64,000 nucleotides of DNA from Ralstonia pickettii (GCF_001699815.1 NZ_MCGB01000097.1:124001-188000); one strand, 5' to 3'. Positions 17,901 through 27,172 are shown, numbered from the stretch's first letter. Translations and numbers: made by a program. Notes: generated by a model from the letters alone, not told the origin.

Positions 17901-18964
17901 ACCTCCTCAAAATCGCGCGTGGCTTGCTTGTGGCAGCGGCTGCGCTCGTCTCTTTTGGGGCGGTTGCCGAAGTTGCCGTGCCACCCTTGACGGCGCGGGT
18001 GACTGACCAGACCGGCACACTCACGCCTGGGCAACTAGCAGAGCTAGAACAGACGCTGCAAGCCTTCGAAAACAAAAAGGGCGTGCAGATCGCTGTACTG
18101 ATCGTGCCCAGCACACTGCCCGAAGCCATCGAACAGTATTCGCTGCGCGTGGTCGAGCAATGGAAGTTGGGGCGAAAGCGCGTCGACGACGGCGCACTGC
18201 TGATCATCGCTAAAGACGACCGCACACTTCGCATTGAAGTCGGGTACGGGTTGGAAGGTGTCCTAACCGATGCGACAAGCAAGCGCATCATTAGCGAAGT
18301 CATCTCGCCGCGGTTCAAGACTGGCGATTTTTATGGCGGCGTGAAAGACGGTGTTCAGAGTATGCAAGCCGTGATTGAGGGTGAAGCACTGCCGCCCCCC
18401 TCACGGTCGACGCGCGACGGAGGCGTATCCGTTCGGTCCTATATGCCTGTCATTCTGGTGTTGACGTTGGTGTTTGGCGGCGCGCTGCGAGACTTCCTTG
18501 GCCGTTTTCCGGGGGCGGTTGCAGCGGGCGGCGCCGTCGCCCTAGTCGCTTGGTTGCTTTCGGGCGCCATTTTTGTCGCGTTTACGGCGGGAGTGATCGC
18601 GCTCATCTATACGCTATTGGGTCCGGGCATGGTTGGGCACGGAGGCTCTTGGTCTACAGGCTCACGCTCGGGCCGCGGGGGATTCGGCGGTGGCAGCGGC
18701 GGTTTCGGTGGAGGCGGCGGTGGTTTCGGTGGTGGTGGTGCCTCGGGAAATGGTGATGGAAAACATCAAGCGAATTCTTTCCCATCTACTGACGACGCAC
18801 TGGCGCGTCAGGCGAGCGTTCCCGCGCAAGGCGATGCGGGCCATCGGGCAAGCGATCGCTCAAAGCGAGTCGTCCCATGTCGGGCATCTGTGCTTTGCCG
18901 TGGAAGGCGCGTTGAGCTTCTCTGCGCTATGGAAGGGGGTGACGGCGCGGGAACGGGCTCTTGA
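17897..18964 (+). CDS. TPM-domain (YgcG-like) membrane protein, reading past its expected stop
   Basis: A signal peptide (ARGLLVAAAALVSFGAVA), a TPM domain (residues 35-165, with VTDQTGTLTPGQLAELEQTL and YGLEGVLTDATSKRII), two or three transmembrane helices, and a Gly/Ser/Phe-rich tail (GGFGGGGGGFGGGGASG). Family members end in GASGxW followed by stop. Here one base appears missing after 18747: with it the frame would read GKW and stop at TGA 18754-18756, just where the next gene starts. Instead the frame runs on to 18964 with an unrelated tail. The start overlaps the lemA stop. Role: TPM proteins act in membrane and photosystem quality control; the bacterial role is unclear. Confidence 0.75.
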   Translation: MNLLKIARGLLVAAAALVSFGAVAEVAVPPLTARVTDQTGTLTPGQLAELEQTLQAFENKKGVQIAVLIVPSTLPEAIEQYSLRVVEQWKLGRKRVDDGALLIIAKDDRTLRIEVGYGLEGVLTDATSKRIISEVISPRFKTGDFYGGVKDGVQSMQAVIEGEALPPPSRSTRDGGVSVRSYMPVILVLTLVFGGALRDFLGRFPGAVAAGGAVALVAWLLSGAIFVAFTAGVIALIYTLLGPGMVGHGGSWSTGSRSGRGGFGGGSGGFGGGGGGFGGGGASGNGDGKHQANSFPSTDDALARQASVPAQGDAGHRASDRSKRVVPCRASVLCRGRRVELLCAMEGGDGAGTGS

Positions 18965-19256
18965 AGTCTTTTCGCAACTGCGTGTGTGGGACACAGAGCA
19001 GAACAACGGCGTCCTGATTTATCTATTGCTGGCGGACCGCAGTGTCGAGATCGTTGCCGACCGTGGCATTCACGCGCGGGTTGGTGCTCAAGGATGGCAG
19101 GCGATCTGCAGCCAGATGGAAGCCGCGTGTCGGCGCGCCGAATATGAGCGCGGTGTGATCGACGGGATACGATCCATCACGCTGCGCCTGACGCAGCATT
19201 TCCCGGCGCGCGACCGGCGCGAGCAGAGGTTGCCCGGCAAGCCGGTCATCCTGTGA
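18756..19256 (+). CDS. Second TPM-domain protein (short, soluble type)
   Basis: A 166-residue protein beginning MENIKRILSHLLTTHWRVRR. It continues into a TPM domain: IGQAIAQSESSHVGHLCFAVEG, FSQLRVWDTEQNNGVLIYLL and DRSVEIVADRGIHARV. The start at 18756 forms a TGATG overlap with the expected stop of the preceding TPM gene, so coupling is likely in the unshifted version. The lemA, membrane TPM and soluble TPM trio is a common bacterial gene set. It appears intact. Confidence 0.8.
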   Translation: MENIKRILSHLLTTHWRVRRAFPRKAMRAIGQAIAQSESSHVGHLCFAVEGALSFSALWKGVTARERALEVFSQLRVWDTEQNNGVLIYLLLADRSVEIVADRGIHARVGAQGWQAICSQMEAACRRAEYERGVIDGIRSITLRLTQHFPARDRREQRLPGKPVIL

Positions 19257-19307
19257 AGACGCAGAAATCTCTGTTTGATATTTGCGAAGTCGCGGTAGGA
19301 GGTGAAT

Positions 19308-19784
19308 ATGTTGTCTCTGCGCTCATTTGTTCCCTACGCTGCGGTGATTTGTGTCTTGGCGCTGCCGTCGGTGGAAACGCTCGCGCAAGCGCGGCTCGAA
19401 CGTGAGGGCGTCGTCCTCTACTGGGGGTTGATTCCCGCCGCCATCGCCTCGGAAAGGCTCGACTTGGAGGAGTCGCATGGCGCACCTTCACCGGGAGGCG
19501 GCCGCCCTCACCACTTGCTAGTGGCGTTGTTTCGTGCCGACGGCTCCCGTATCACAGATGCCGTGGTGCGTGCGCAACTCAAGGAAGTCGGGATCGTTGA
19601 TTCGCCGCCGAAGTATCTGACGCCCATGGTTATCAACGGCCAGGTTTCCTACGGCCAGGTGTTCACCTCGGTGCTGAGTGGGCGCGTGTATTTCCGCGTA
19701 CTGGTGAAACTTGTTGACCGAACGAATGACATCGAATATCGGATTTCGGTCTCGCCTCCGCACATCGGCGGAAGTGAACCTTGA
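19308..19784 (+). CDS. Exported protein of unknown function after the TPM genes
   Basis: A 158-residue protein with a signal peptide (FVPYAAVICVLALPSVETLA) and a beta-rich mature part containing GVVLYWGLIPAAIASE, HHLLVALFRADGSRITDAVV and INGQVSYGQVF. The start at 19308 is preferred over GTG 19302 because of the AGGAGGT spacing. The layout (an YWG motif, HG residues, then an immunoglobulin-like body) suggests a periplasmic binding or adaptor protein, but I cannot name the family. It follows the TPM gene by 51 bases. Confidence 0.6.
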   Translation: MLSLRSFVPYAAVICVLALPSVETLAQARLEREGVVLYWGLIPAAIASERLDLEESHGAPSPGGGRPHHLLVALFRADGSRITDAVVRAQLKEVGIVDSPPKYLTPMVINGQVSYGQVFTSVLSGRVYFRVLVKLVDRTNDIEYRISVSPPHIGGSEP

Positions 19785-19940
19785 TACCGGATGGAGCATG
19801 GCCGATACTGTGCCGACCAATGCATCTCGGCGGATTCGCCAAGCCTGTAAGACGATGATTGGACGTCGAAAAGGTCAGCAGCGACCAAGACCTGTCAACT
19901 CAGGTTGAGGGCCATGATCGCGTAGACATTTCGTAATGCC

Positions 19941-20189
19941 TCAACTCGACGAGCCACCGGTGGCCGGATAGCGCGTGTCGCCCGTCCATGCGCCGTCCGA
20001 GTAGATCTCAAACTTTCCAGCCTTGGCGCCATCAGTGTACGGATCGCGCGCGTCAGCAGCCCGCGCCCCGTCGGTGTAGACGTCGCGCTGAGCGAGGGCC
20101 CCGTTGCTGGAGGTTGCTGCGCTGGAAATGTTCGCGCCGAGAGAAATCAGCGCGGCTGCGATCAAGACGGTCTTCTTGGTGTGGTTCAT
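19941..20189 (-). CDS. Small exported protein with three YTDGA-type repeats
   Basis: An 82-residue protein: a signal peptide (TVLIAAALISLGANISSA), then a mature part built from three spaced copies of the motif VYTDGAR, PYTDGAK and IYSDGAW, with DAR or DTR between them. The repeats are about 15 residues apart. AGGAGAA precedes the ATG. It is divergent from ppk2, sharing a gap that contains an FNR-like box. The function is unknown; short D-G-A repeats could bind a cation or sugar. Confidence 0.6.
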   Translation of the reverse strand: MNHTKKTVLIAAALISLGANISSAATSSNGALAQRDVYTDGARAADARDPYTDGAKAGKFEIYSDGAWTGDTRYPATGGSSS

Positions 20190-20537
20190 TGCATTCTCCT
20201 GAAGTGGTTGGACTCAAAGGACTTGCTATGGGAGCCACTATAAGAATCCGCCCCTGACCGAGCGATGACGACCACATTACGAGAGCGTCATTCGGGCAAA
20301 GGATCGCGCAATAGTCGCGCTGATCCATGTCCTCCTGAATTCGACCATACATCGGAGGGCGCTTGACTCACATCAACCGCGCAAAATTGGCAGGTGCTTA
20401 AGCTTGTTCACCCGTTCGTAGGTTCAAAATGTGGTTGTCTGCCCATTTGAGCGTTTCGTAACAACGAAACCGCCATACGGCTGATGACGCTCTGGAGCGT
20501 TACTCCCGTTTCCATAGCCAACGCCGGAGGTGCGCAT
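20190..20537. other. Divergent regulatory gap between the repeat protein and ppk2
   Basis: About 350 bases with no convincing gene. It contains an FNR-like box at 20363-20376. A TTAAGC hexamer near 20398 lies about 30 bases from the box centre and could be a -10 element for ppk2. Confidence 0.55.
20363..20376 (+). promoter_or_regulatory. FNR/Anr-type box upstream of ppk2
   Basis: TTGACTCACATCAA matches nine of ten fixed positions of TTGAT-N4-ATCAA. It lies 162 bases before the ppk2 start and 174 bases before the divergent small exported gene. Confidence 0.5.
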
Positions 20538-21398
20538 ATGGCAAAAGGCAAGTCGAAGAAAAAGACCACTTCATCGGACGCCGAACACGTAACTGGCTTA
20601 TCGTCCAGCCAGGCGCGAGTCGATGCTGCCAAAGGAGTCCAGGGTCGCGAGGACTACGAGGCGCAACTGCACCTGCTGCAAATTGAATTGGTCAAGCTTC
20701 AACGGCATTTCATCGGGTGTGGTGACCGCATCCTTGTCCTGCTGGAGGGGCGGGATGCGGCAGGCAAAGACGGCAGCATCAAACGCATTATCGAATTTCT
20801 CAGCCCCCGCGAGACGAGGGTGGTAGCGCTGGGTAAGCCGTCAGATCGCGAGCGCACCGGCTGGTATTTCCAGCGCTACGTGCCCCATCTTCCTCTCGCC
20901 GAAGAGTTTGTCCTCTTCAACCGCAGCTGGTACAACCGGGCAGGCGTTGAGAGCGTGATGGGCTTCTGCACTGCTGAGCAGTATGACGAGTTCATGTACT
21001 CCGTGCCCCACTTCGAGGAAATGCTCGTCAATTCCGGTATCAAGCTGCTTAAGTACTACCTCGACATCAGCAAAGCCGAGCAAGCTCGCCGACTTGCCGA
21101 GCGGCGCCGCGATCCGCTCAAGCAGTGGAAGACGAGCCCGGTCGACGCCGTGGCGTTGAAGCATTGGGATGCCTATACGACGGCACGCAACGCCATGCTG
21201 ATGCATACGCACACGGCTGCCGCGCCATGGCACATCGTGCTCGCCGACGACAAGCGCACGGCCAGGCTCAACTTGATTCGTCACATCCTGTCGCGGCTGC
21301 ACTACGCGGGCAAGAAGAACAAGCTGGTCGCTCCCGATCCTGAGGTCGTGTTCGAATTTTCGAAGGAGTGCCTCGATGCGAAACGTCTCGCATCCTGA
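20538..21398 (+). CDS. ppk2: Polyphosphate kinase 2
   Basis: A 286-residue class I PPK2, which transfers phosphate between polyphosphate and nucleoside diphosphates. Visible motifs are the Walker A GRDAAGKDG (about residues 71-79), FLSPRETRVVALGKPSDRE, and the Walker B region FNRSWYNRAGVE, then the lid segment RDPLKQWKTSPVD. A basic, low-complexity N-terminus (KGKSKKKTTSS) precedes the domain. The start at 20538 is chosen over an upstream ATG because GGAGGT is correctly spaced. The upstream FNR-like box fits a role in keeping nucleotide pools up when respiration stops. Confidence 0.92.
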   Translation: MAKGKSKKKTTSSDAEHVTGLSSSQARVDAAKGVQGREDYEAQLHLLQIELVKLQRHFIGCGDRILVLLEGRDAAGKDGSIKRIIEFLSPRETRVVALGKPSDRERTGWYFQRYVPHLPLAEEFVLFNRSWYNRAGVESVMGFCTAEQYDEFMYSVPHFEEMLVNSGIKLLKYYLDISKAEQARRLAERRRDPLKQWKTSPVDAVALKHWDAYTTARNAMLMHTHTAAAPWHIVLADDKRTARLNLIRHILSRLHYAGKKNKLVAPDPEVVFEFSKECLDAKRLAS

Positions 21399-21474
21399 TG
21401 CTATCCAGCAGACGCAATCGATAAGGAGGAGACGCTTGAAGGTCGTCTGCGTGAGCGATGAAGGCAACTGAGCA

Positions 21475-22080
21475 ATGCTACGCCTGAGCCTGCAGTCCGG
21501 TCTGCTCCGTGCCCTAACCCGGCGGGCCGACTCGCGCGCGTTCCCACTGGTGGTTGCCGGGGCAGCACTGGCGGCGGAACTGTCGATGTCGGTTCCATTT
21601 GCCAGCCTGCTGATGGCCGCAGTCCTGTTGGCGCCGCGCCGCTGGGTGTCCATCGCGACTTTGGCCAGCCTGGGGGCCGCTGTTGGCGCTCTCGTGCTGT
21701 ACCTCGTCTTTCATCACCTGGGGTGGAACCGGTTGTTCGCTGCCTACCCGGACGTGGTGCGATCCACCGCGTGGCGTGATGCGACCCACTGGCTCGAACA
21801 CTACGGCGTCGTATCGCTTTCGGTCATTGCCGCATTACCGGTGCCTCTCACCCCCGCTCTCATGTTTGCGGCGATCTCGCGACTTCCGGTCGCAGAGGTC
21901 ATCGCCGCACTGTGGCTCGGCAAGTTGGCGAAATACCATGTTTACGCCTGGCTCGCCTCGCGATTTCCGGATCGGCTTGTGCGCCACGGCCGGCGCCATG
22001 TCGATACGTTGCGGGCAGTGCTCGGCAACGGCACGAAGGCTGACGGTGGCACAACCCCCACGCGGGGAGGGCGTCGGTAG
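21475..22080 (+). CDS. VTT/SNARE-associated (YqaA/DedA-like) membrane protein
   Basis: A 201-residue protein with five or so hydrophobic segments. The central LEHYGVVSLSVIAALPVPLTPALMFAA region resembles the re-entrant P-rich loop of the VTT (DedA/YqaA) fold (motif given in part: ALPVPLTP). DedA relatives move lipids between leaflets. The gene follows ppk2 by 76 bases on the same strand, which may mean cotranscription. The C-terminus is basic and disordered. The family assignment is by pattern and is moderately secure. Confidence 0.65.
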   Translation: MLRLSLQSGLLRALTRRADSRAFPLVVAGAALAAELSMSVPFASLLMAAVLLAPRRWVSIATLASLGAAVGALVLYLVFHHLGWNRLFAAYPDVVRSTAWRDATHWLEHYGVVSLSVIAALPVPLTPALMFAAISRLPVAEVIAALWLGKLAKYHVYAWLASRFPDRLVRHGRRHVDTLRAVLGNGTKADGGTTPTRGGRR

Positions 22081-22192
22081 CTCAATACACCATCGGGGCG
22101 CCTGTCTCACGTGGTGAACGCATTGATTGCCGGCAGCCGGCCGCGCTTTGGCGTGGTTGCGTTCTTGGCATGCCATGGCATCAATCTTCGCT

Positions 22193-24133
22193 CTATGTGC
22201 CTTGCGTTTTTTGGTCCGGTTTCCCCGTTGCAGTTGACTCCTCGATATTCGCGACGGGCTTGGGCGGAGGCATTGGCGTCACCTTCGCTGACAAAAACAT
22301 GTCCAGGTCTTGGCGGTCAACCACTTCCTTCTCGAGAAGTAATTGGGCCAGAGCATCGAGCTTGGTCCGCTGTCCTTCCAGCGTCGCTTGTACGCGATGA
22401 CTTGCTTCTGCCAATAGCTTACGGACTTCAGCATCAATCATCTGTGCGGTGCTCTCGCTGTATTCATTGCGTTCGCGCTGCATTAGCCCCGTCCCAGCAA
22501 AGAGCGGGTTCGGCATATTCTCGTACGTGGCCAGGCCCAGCTGGTCGCTCATGCCAAACTGGGTAATCATCTGCCGAGCCATGTCGGTTGCGCGCTGCAG
22601 GTCGTTCTGTGCGCCCGTGGATACGTCGCCGAAAATGAGCTGTTCCGCAATACGGCCACCGAGCAAGACATCGAGCCGGTCAAGCAGTTCGCTGCGCTTG
22701 AGCAGGTAGCGGTCCTCGGTTGGGGTCTGTTGCGTGTAACCCAACGCCGCAACGCCCCGCGGAATGATGGAAACTTTGGAGACACGGTCAGCCAGCGGCC
22801 GATGCTCCGCGACGATGGCATGTCCTGCCTCGTGGAATGCGATAGTTTCCTTCTCCTTCGGATTCATCACGCGGTTCTTTTTTTCCAGGCCGCCGACGAT
22901 CCGGTCAAGCGCCTCGTCGAAATCTGCCATCTCGACCATTTGCTTGCTCTTGCGCGCGGCAAGGAGCGCGGCTTCGTTAACCAAGTTGGCAAGATCGGCA
23001 CCTGCGAACCCCGGGGTCCGTCCGGCGAGTTTAGTCAGGTCGACCTCAGGAGCGAGGACAACGCCCTTGACGTGAACTTTGAGAATCTGCTCCCGTCCCT
23101 TGAGGTCAGGCCGGTCCAGTGCGACGTGGCGGTCAAAGCGACCGGGGCGAAGCAGGGCGGGGTCCAGTATCTCGGGTCGGTTTGTGGCGGCCATGATGAT
23201 GACGCCTTTGTTGCTATCAAAACCGTCCATCTCGACCAGAAGCTGGTTCAGTGTTTGTTCGCGCTCCTCGTTGCCGCCGACCGCATTCAGTGCTCGCGTC
23301 TTTCCGAGTGCGTCAAGCTCATCAATGAAGATGATGCAGGGGGCTTTGGTTTCGGCTTGCTTAAAGAGATCGCGGACCCGTGCTGCACCCACACCAACGA
23401 ACATCTCGACGAAGTCGGAGCCGCTCATGCTGAAGAATGGCACGCCGGCTTCGCCTGCCACGGCCTTTGCCAATAAGGTCTTGCCAGTGCCCGGGGCCCC
23501 AACCAGCAGCACGCCCTTGGGAATTTTTCCGCCCAGGCGCTGGTACCGCTGAGGATCTTTCAGGAAGCTAACAATCTCCGACAGCTCCTCCTTGGCTTCG
23601 TCGATTCCAGCCACGTCGGCAAAAGTCACGCCGGTCTCCTTTTGCATGTAGACCTTTGCCTTGCTCTTGCCAATTTCCATCATGCTGCCGGCGGCGCCGC
23701 CCACGCGCTTGATGAGAAAGCTCCAGATACCGAAAAAGATGACGGCCGGCACAACCCACGAGAGGATCGTGCTCAGCCATTTGTTGTCGGGCTGCCCGAC
23801 GAAGCGCACCTTTGCCGCTTCGAGCTCCTGCACCAGCTCAGGATCGGCCACTCGAAGCGTGGAGAAGGCGTGGTCGCCCTTTGCCTCTCGGCGGATTTCC
23901 TCGATCTGCTGCTTGGCAAGGAGATTGTCGATACCTTCTGTCGAGAAGGTTCCGCTGATAGCCTGCTCACCAATAGCCACGTCCTTGAGCTTGCCAGCCT
24001 TCAGTAGGACCTTGAAATCGCTGTATGGGATCGTCTCGACATGCCCCGACACGAAGAGCGTCTGGATTGCAAGCATGGCCAGTATGGTCACGAGCACGTA
24101 CCAGAGGGAGAACTGTTGCTGTCGCGGTTCCAT
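22193..24133 (-). CDS. ftsH: Accessory ATP-dependent zinc metalloprotease FtsH
   Basis: A 646-residue membrane-anchored AAA+ protease. The start at 24133 ([20 protein letters not shown]) has GGAGAA upstream; the in-frame extension to 24337 lacks support. Two N-terminal helices flank a periplasmic domain. The AAA module shows [13 protein letters not shown] near residue 209, [11 protein letters not shown] and the pore loop [15 protein letters not shown]. The zinc site HEAGH is near 431. The tail differs from housekeeping FtsH, ending in a Pro/Lys-rich segment. Accessory FtsH copies of this type are known on stress and heat-tolerance islands. An FNR-like box lies 140 bases upstream. Confidence 0.93.
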   Translation of the reverse strand: MEPRQQQFSLWYVLVTILAMLAIQTLFVSGHVETIPYSDFKVLLKAGKLKDVAIGEQAISGTFSTEGIDNLLAKQQIEEIRREAKGDHAFSTLRVADPELVQELEAAKVRFVGQPDNKWLSTILSWVVPAVIFFGIWSFLIKRVGGAAGSMMEIGKSKAKVYMQKETGVTFADVAGIDEAKEELSEIVSFLKDPQRYQRLGGKIPKGVLLVGAPGTGKTLLAKAVAGEAGVPFFSMSGSDFVEMFVGVGAARVRDLFKQAETKAPCIIFIDELDALGKTRALNAVGGNEEREQTLNQLLVEMDGFDSNKGVIIMAATNRPEILDPALLRPGRFDRHVALDRPDLKGREQILKVHVKGVVLAPEVDLTKLAGRTPGFAGADLANLVNEAALLAARKSKQMVEMADFDEALDRIVGGLEKKNRVMNPKEKETIAFHEAGHAIVAEHRPLADRVSKVSIIPRGVAALGYTQQTPTEDRYLLKRSELLDRLDVLLGGRIAEQLIFGDVSTGAQNDLQRATDMARQMITQFGMSDQLGLATYENMPNPLFAGTGLMQRERNEYSESTAQMIDAEVRKLLAEASHRVQATLEGQRTKLDALAQLLLEKEVVDRQDLDMFLSAKVTPMPPPKPVANIEESTATGKPDQKTQGT

Positions 24134-24511
24134 GGGATTCTTCTCCAAGTCGACCTTATTGAAAGTGAGTCTGGTCTCCAATGCTGGGAAGGTTGGTGGG
24201 CGGCCTGGGTAGGCGCCGGACAACCGCGCATTGGTATGCGTTCCCAGTATTGACGCTTGGAAATCGCCGAGGTTGACCTTCATCAACCCGCGACATTGGG
24301 GCCGCGCGCGCGGGCGCAAGCGCCGTGGCTTCTCCATGGTTGTGCCCAGCCGATAGGGGATGTGTCGCGGAAAGCAAACATGACAAATCCATTACGGCGG
24401 CATGAGACTCAACAGCAACTTGCGCTGGCGCAAAGTATCGATCGCATACCCACCTAAAGTATTCCCAAGTCGCGTTGCTCATTGAGCATCCACACAGAAT
24501 CAGAGGATTCC
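24134..24511. other. Divergent regulatory gap between ftsH and oleate hydratase
   Basis: About 380 bases with no convincing gene. It contains the FNR-like box at 24273-24286 and, on the ftsH side, the hexamer AATACT (plus-strand AGTATT, 24247-24252), about 30 bases from the box centre. No clear promoter was identified for the rightward gene. Confidence 0.55.
24273..24286 (-). promoter_or_regulatory. FNR/Anr-type box upstream of ftsH
   Basis: TTGACCTTCATCAA on the plus strand (TTGATGAAGGTCAA on the minus strand) matches nine of ten fixed positions. An AATACT -10-like element at the class II spacing makes this one of the better candidate promoters in the window. Confidence 0.5.
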
Positions 24512-26107
24512 ATGGCTGAGGTAACGAAGAACGAGCACCGTAGCGCATACCTGGTTGGCAGCGGCATTGCGTCATTGTCGGCTGCCGTGCTGCTGATTCG
24601 CGACGCAGGCTTCAAGGGGGAGAACATCCACATCTTGGAGGAACAGCAGGTGGCCGGTGGTGCGCTCGATGGCTCCGGTGATCCGCACAAAGGCTATGTA
24701 ACTCGGGGCGGTCGCATGTTCACCGAAGAGACTTATGTCTGTCTGTGGAACGTGCTCGACAGCATTCCGTCGCTGGATGATCCGAAAATCAGTGTCAAGC
24801 AGCAGGCCTGGGCCTTCAACGCCGAATGGCGCTCGGATTCACACGCCCGGCTGATCGACGGGCAACGCCGTATCCTCGACGCTGCCGATCTGGGTTTCAA
24901 CCTCCATGACCGGTTGGAGATCATGCGATTGCTGGCCACGCCAGAAGGGCTGCTGCATACGCTTCGCATTGAGGACTGTTTCTCGCCGCACTTCTTCGAG
25001 ACCAACTTCTGGGCCATGTGGCGTACGACCTTCGCCTTCCAGAACTGGCACAGCGCGATCGAACTCAAACGCTATATGTTGCGCTTCTTGCAGGAGTTCC
25101 CGCGTATCCACACGTTGGCCGGCGTACGGCGCACGCCGCTGAACCAGTATGACGCGATCGTGCGGCCGATGGAGCAATGGCTGAAACAGCAGGGTGTGGT
25201 GTTCGAATATGGCACAAAGGTGGAGGATGTCGACTTTGTTGAAACCGGTGACGGCCGGCGAATTGGACTGCTGCGCGTGGTGCGCGGCGGACAGCCGATG
25301 GCCTATGACGTGCGGCAAGAGGATCTGGTGCTCATCACCATCGGCTCGATGACCGCCGACGCGTCTTATGGGGACGACCACCATGCACCGGAACTGGTGC
25401 GCGACAAACGCGATGGCGCCTGGACTCTGTGGGAGACCATGGCCCGTAAGGAACCTGGGCTCGGGCGGCCGAATGCGTTCTGTGGCAACGTCGACGAAAG
25501 CAAGTGGGAGTCGTTCACCTTGACGATGCGCAGCCCGGCGCTTGTGCACCGGATTGAGACCTTTACCGGCAATGCGCCAGGCACCGGCGGTCTGATGACG
25601 TTCAAGGATTCGAGTTGGCTGATGTCGATCGTCGTGCCTCACGCGCCGCACTTCGCCGGACAGCCGAAAGACATGTACACCCTGTGGGGCTACGGGCTCT
25701 TCGTGGACAACAAGGGCGATTACATCGACAAGACGATGGCCCAGGCAACCGGCCAGGAAATCCTCACCGAGCTGCTGCACCATTTGCATTGCGAGGACAT
25801 TCTTGACGAGGTCTGTCGTACCACCACTGTGATCCCGGTGATGATGCCGTACATCACCAGCGAATTTGAGCGCCGCGAGCCTTCGGATCGGCCGCCAGTG
25901 ATCCCGCACGGAGCGAAGAACTTCGCGCTGCTTGGGCAGTATGTTGAGATCCCTCAGGACGTAGTGTTCACCGTCGAATATTCGGTTCGCGGCGCGATGC
26001 ACGCGGTTTATGGGCTGCTGGGCTTGAAGAACGAGATCCCGGCCATTTACCACGGGATTGCTGACCCAGGCGCTGCGTTTGCGGGCCTGAAGACGTTGTT
26101 GAGTTGA
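24512..26107 (+). CDS. ohyA: Oleate hydratase (FAD-dependent fatty-acid double-bond hydratase)
   Basis: A 531-residue flavoprotein that adds water to cis-9 unsaturated fatty acids (oleate to 10-hydroxystearate). The FAD motif GSGIASLSAA is at residues 16-25, followed by HILEEQQVAGGALDGSGD and RGGRMFTEETY. Other conserved stretches include FWAMWRTTFAFQNWHS and GLLGLKNEIP near the end. The length fits the short branch of the family. The start at 24512 has AGAGGA seven bases ahead. The enzyme acts on membrane-derived fatty acids, as does the CFA synthase encoded at 32186, so the island carries two ways to alter unsaturated acyl chains. Confidence 0.92.
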   Translation: MAEVTKNEHRSAYLVGSGIASLSAAVLLIRDAGFKGENIHILEEQQVAGGALDGSGDPHKGYVTRGGRMFTEETYVCLWNVLDSIPSLDDPKISVKQQAWAFNAEWRSDSHARLIDGQRRILDAADLGFNLHDRLEIMRLLATPEGLLHTLRIEDCFSPHFFETNFWAMWRTTFAFQNWHSAIELKRYMLRFLQEFPRIHTLAGVRRTPLNQYDAIVRPMEQWLKQQGVVFEYGTKVEDVDFVETGDGRRIGLLRVVRGGQPMAYDVRQEDLVLITIGSMTADASYGDDHHAPELVRDKRDGAWTLWETMARKEPGLGRPNAFCGNVDESKWESFTLTMRSPALVHRIETFTGNAPGTGGLMTFKDSSWLMSIVVPHAPHFAGQPKDMYTLWGYGLFVDNKGDYIDKTMAQATGQEILTELLHHLHCEDILDEVCRTTTVIPVMMPYITSEFERREPSDRPPVIPHGAKNFALLGQYVEIPQDVVFTVEYSVRGAMHAVYGLLGLKNEIPAIYHGIADPGAAFAGLKTLLS

Positions 26108-26126
26108 ACCGTCGGACGGTTTACGG

Positions 26127-26140
26127 TTGATTTGTATCAA
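26127..26140 (+). promoter_or_regulatory. Perfect FNR/Anr box upstream of the CopL-like gene
   Basis: TTGATTTGTATCAA is an exact match to TTGAT-N4-ATCAA, extended by GG and CC into the 18-bp palindrome GGTTGATTTGTATCAACC (allowing the central TTGT). It lies 66-79 bases before the 26206 start. Confidence 0.65.
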
Positions 26141-26205
26141 CCGGAGGTTGGACATCCGCGCCTAGGCTGACTCTGTGTGACCGTTCCTCTCTTTGGGCAG
26201 AAATC

Positions 26206-26625
26206 ATGTTCTTCCACTCCCGACATCTACGCCGCTGGGCAGCTCAAATGCTACTGGTGTGGCTGTTGGGTCTGGCCGTCGGCATCGCAAACGCGTGCGC
26301 TGTCGCGGATGCAGGTAAGGCCGCAGCGCCGGCATCTGGCCACGTGTCAGCCCACAGTCATGGACACCATGCGGATGCCGACGATGATGGCTGTGACGAT
26401 AGCGGCAAGATTGCCTGCCACAGCTTCTGCGAAAAGTCCTCAACCAGCATTCCCCGTGTGCTGTCGGATCATGACAAGCCTCTCATTCCGGTGGCCGTGC
26501 CATTACCGATGAGCATGGCATCCACGCCGGAGGTGGACCGCTGCAGTGTGCACCGTCAGTCCAATCCCCGGCCAGCGGACAAGTTCGCGTCTATACCAAT
26601 CGTCTTCCTCCGGTTGACGCTATAG
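26206..26625 (+). CDS. Small His/Cys-rich exported protein, DUF2946/CopL-like
   Basis: A 139-residue protein with an N-terminal signal or anchor helix (MLLVWLLGLAVGIANAC). A metal-ligand-rich region follows: SAHSHGHHADADDDGCDD and GKIACHSFCEK. The tail is Pro-rich. The HxHxHH cluster and paired cysteines resemble small copper-responsive exported proteins (CopL/DUF2946 type) and parallel the 291-662 protein. It sits just after a perfect FNR-type box and before the HMA chaperone gene, though 253 bases separate it from that operon. Confidence 0.6.
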   Translation: MFFHSRHLRRWAAQMLLVWLLGLAVGIANACAVADAGKAAAPASGHVSAHSHGHHADADDDGCDDSGKIACHSFCEKSSTSIPRVLSDHDKPLIPVAVPLPMSMASTPEVDRCSVHRQSNPRPADKFASIPIVFLRLTL

Positions 26626-26878
26626 CGCTCTGTCGCTGTTTGGCAGTGCGCGGCTTTGTCTTACGTATCGCCTTGACGCGCATCCAGTGCGGACACCGCC
26701 AAAGGTGCGTTGCAACACGCCGTTCCATCGTCAATGCACTGAACAAAAGCGGCCTTGGTCGGCATTCGCCCCGAGCGTCTCGATTGCGTTCTTTCTCTAC
26801 TGCCGGAAAGTGTCTGGCGCTGTGTTGAACGCAGTCGCAGTGAGATTTTCAACGTCACCTCCTAAAAGGATTTCTTCC
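26626..26878. other. Gap before the HMA-chaperone operon
   Basis: No gene seen. It must hold the promoter of the long operon 26879-37940, but no metal-regulator dyad was recognised. TTGACGCGCATCCA at 26673-26686 is a weak FNR-like match (eight of ten). Confidence 0.4.
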
Positions 26879-27172
26879 ATGGACACTATCGAACTGAAGA
26901 TCAAGGGCATGAGCTGCGGCTCTTGCGTCTCGTCGGTTACTCATGCACTGCAGCGAGTGCCTGGTGTGGATGCCGTCGACGTGGATCTGGCGCGCGGTAT
27001 CGCGCGCGTCAGCGGTAACGCCCAGGCCGCGCCCGCAATGCTGGCCGCGCTGGCAGCAGCCGGTTACGAAGCCGAGTCGCTTAGCACTGGCGCCGGAGCG
27101 AAGACGGAGCATGCCCACCATGGTGACGTCCCAACCGGCACTGCTCACAAGAGCGGTGGATGCTGCCACTGA
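26879..27172 (+). CDS. HMA-domain copper chaperone (CopZ-like) with His/Cys tail
   Basis: A 97-residue cytosolic protein with one heavy-metal-associated domain: GMSCGSC (residues 9-15) gives the Cu(I)-binding CxxC, with VPGVDAVDVDLARG and AAAGYEAE completing the fold. A C-terminal extension (HAHHGDVPTG ... KSGGCCH) adds more ligands and resembles the HHRHHGGCC end of the 4147 YHS protein. The start at 26879 has AAGGA upstream. It probably shuttles copper to a P-type ATPase; the one encoded at 34181 lies in the same operon. Confidence 0.82.
   Translation: MDTIELKIKGMSCGSCVSSVTHALQRVPGVDAVDVDLARGIARVSGNAQAAPAMLAALAAAGYEAESLSTGAGAKTEHAHHGDVPTGTAHKSGGCCH

Noticed and set aside
18670..18745. GGT/GGC-rich tandem repeat
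   Set aside because: It encodes the Gly-rich tail normal for TPM-domain proteins.
24134..24337. N-terminal extension of FtsH from 24337
   Set aside because: The extension would place an FNR-like box inside the gene and lacks a ribosome-binding site; the internal start MEPRQQQFS has one and matches FtsH.
24839..26155. 438-codon minus-strand open frame
   Set aside because: It is antisense to oleate hydratase, whose family match runs the full length.
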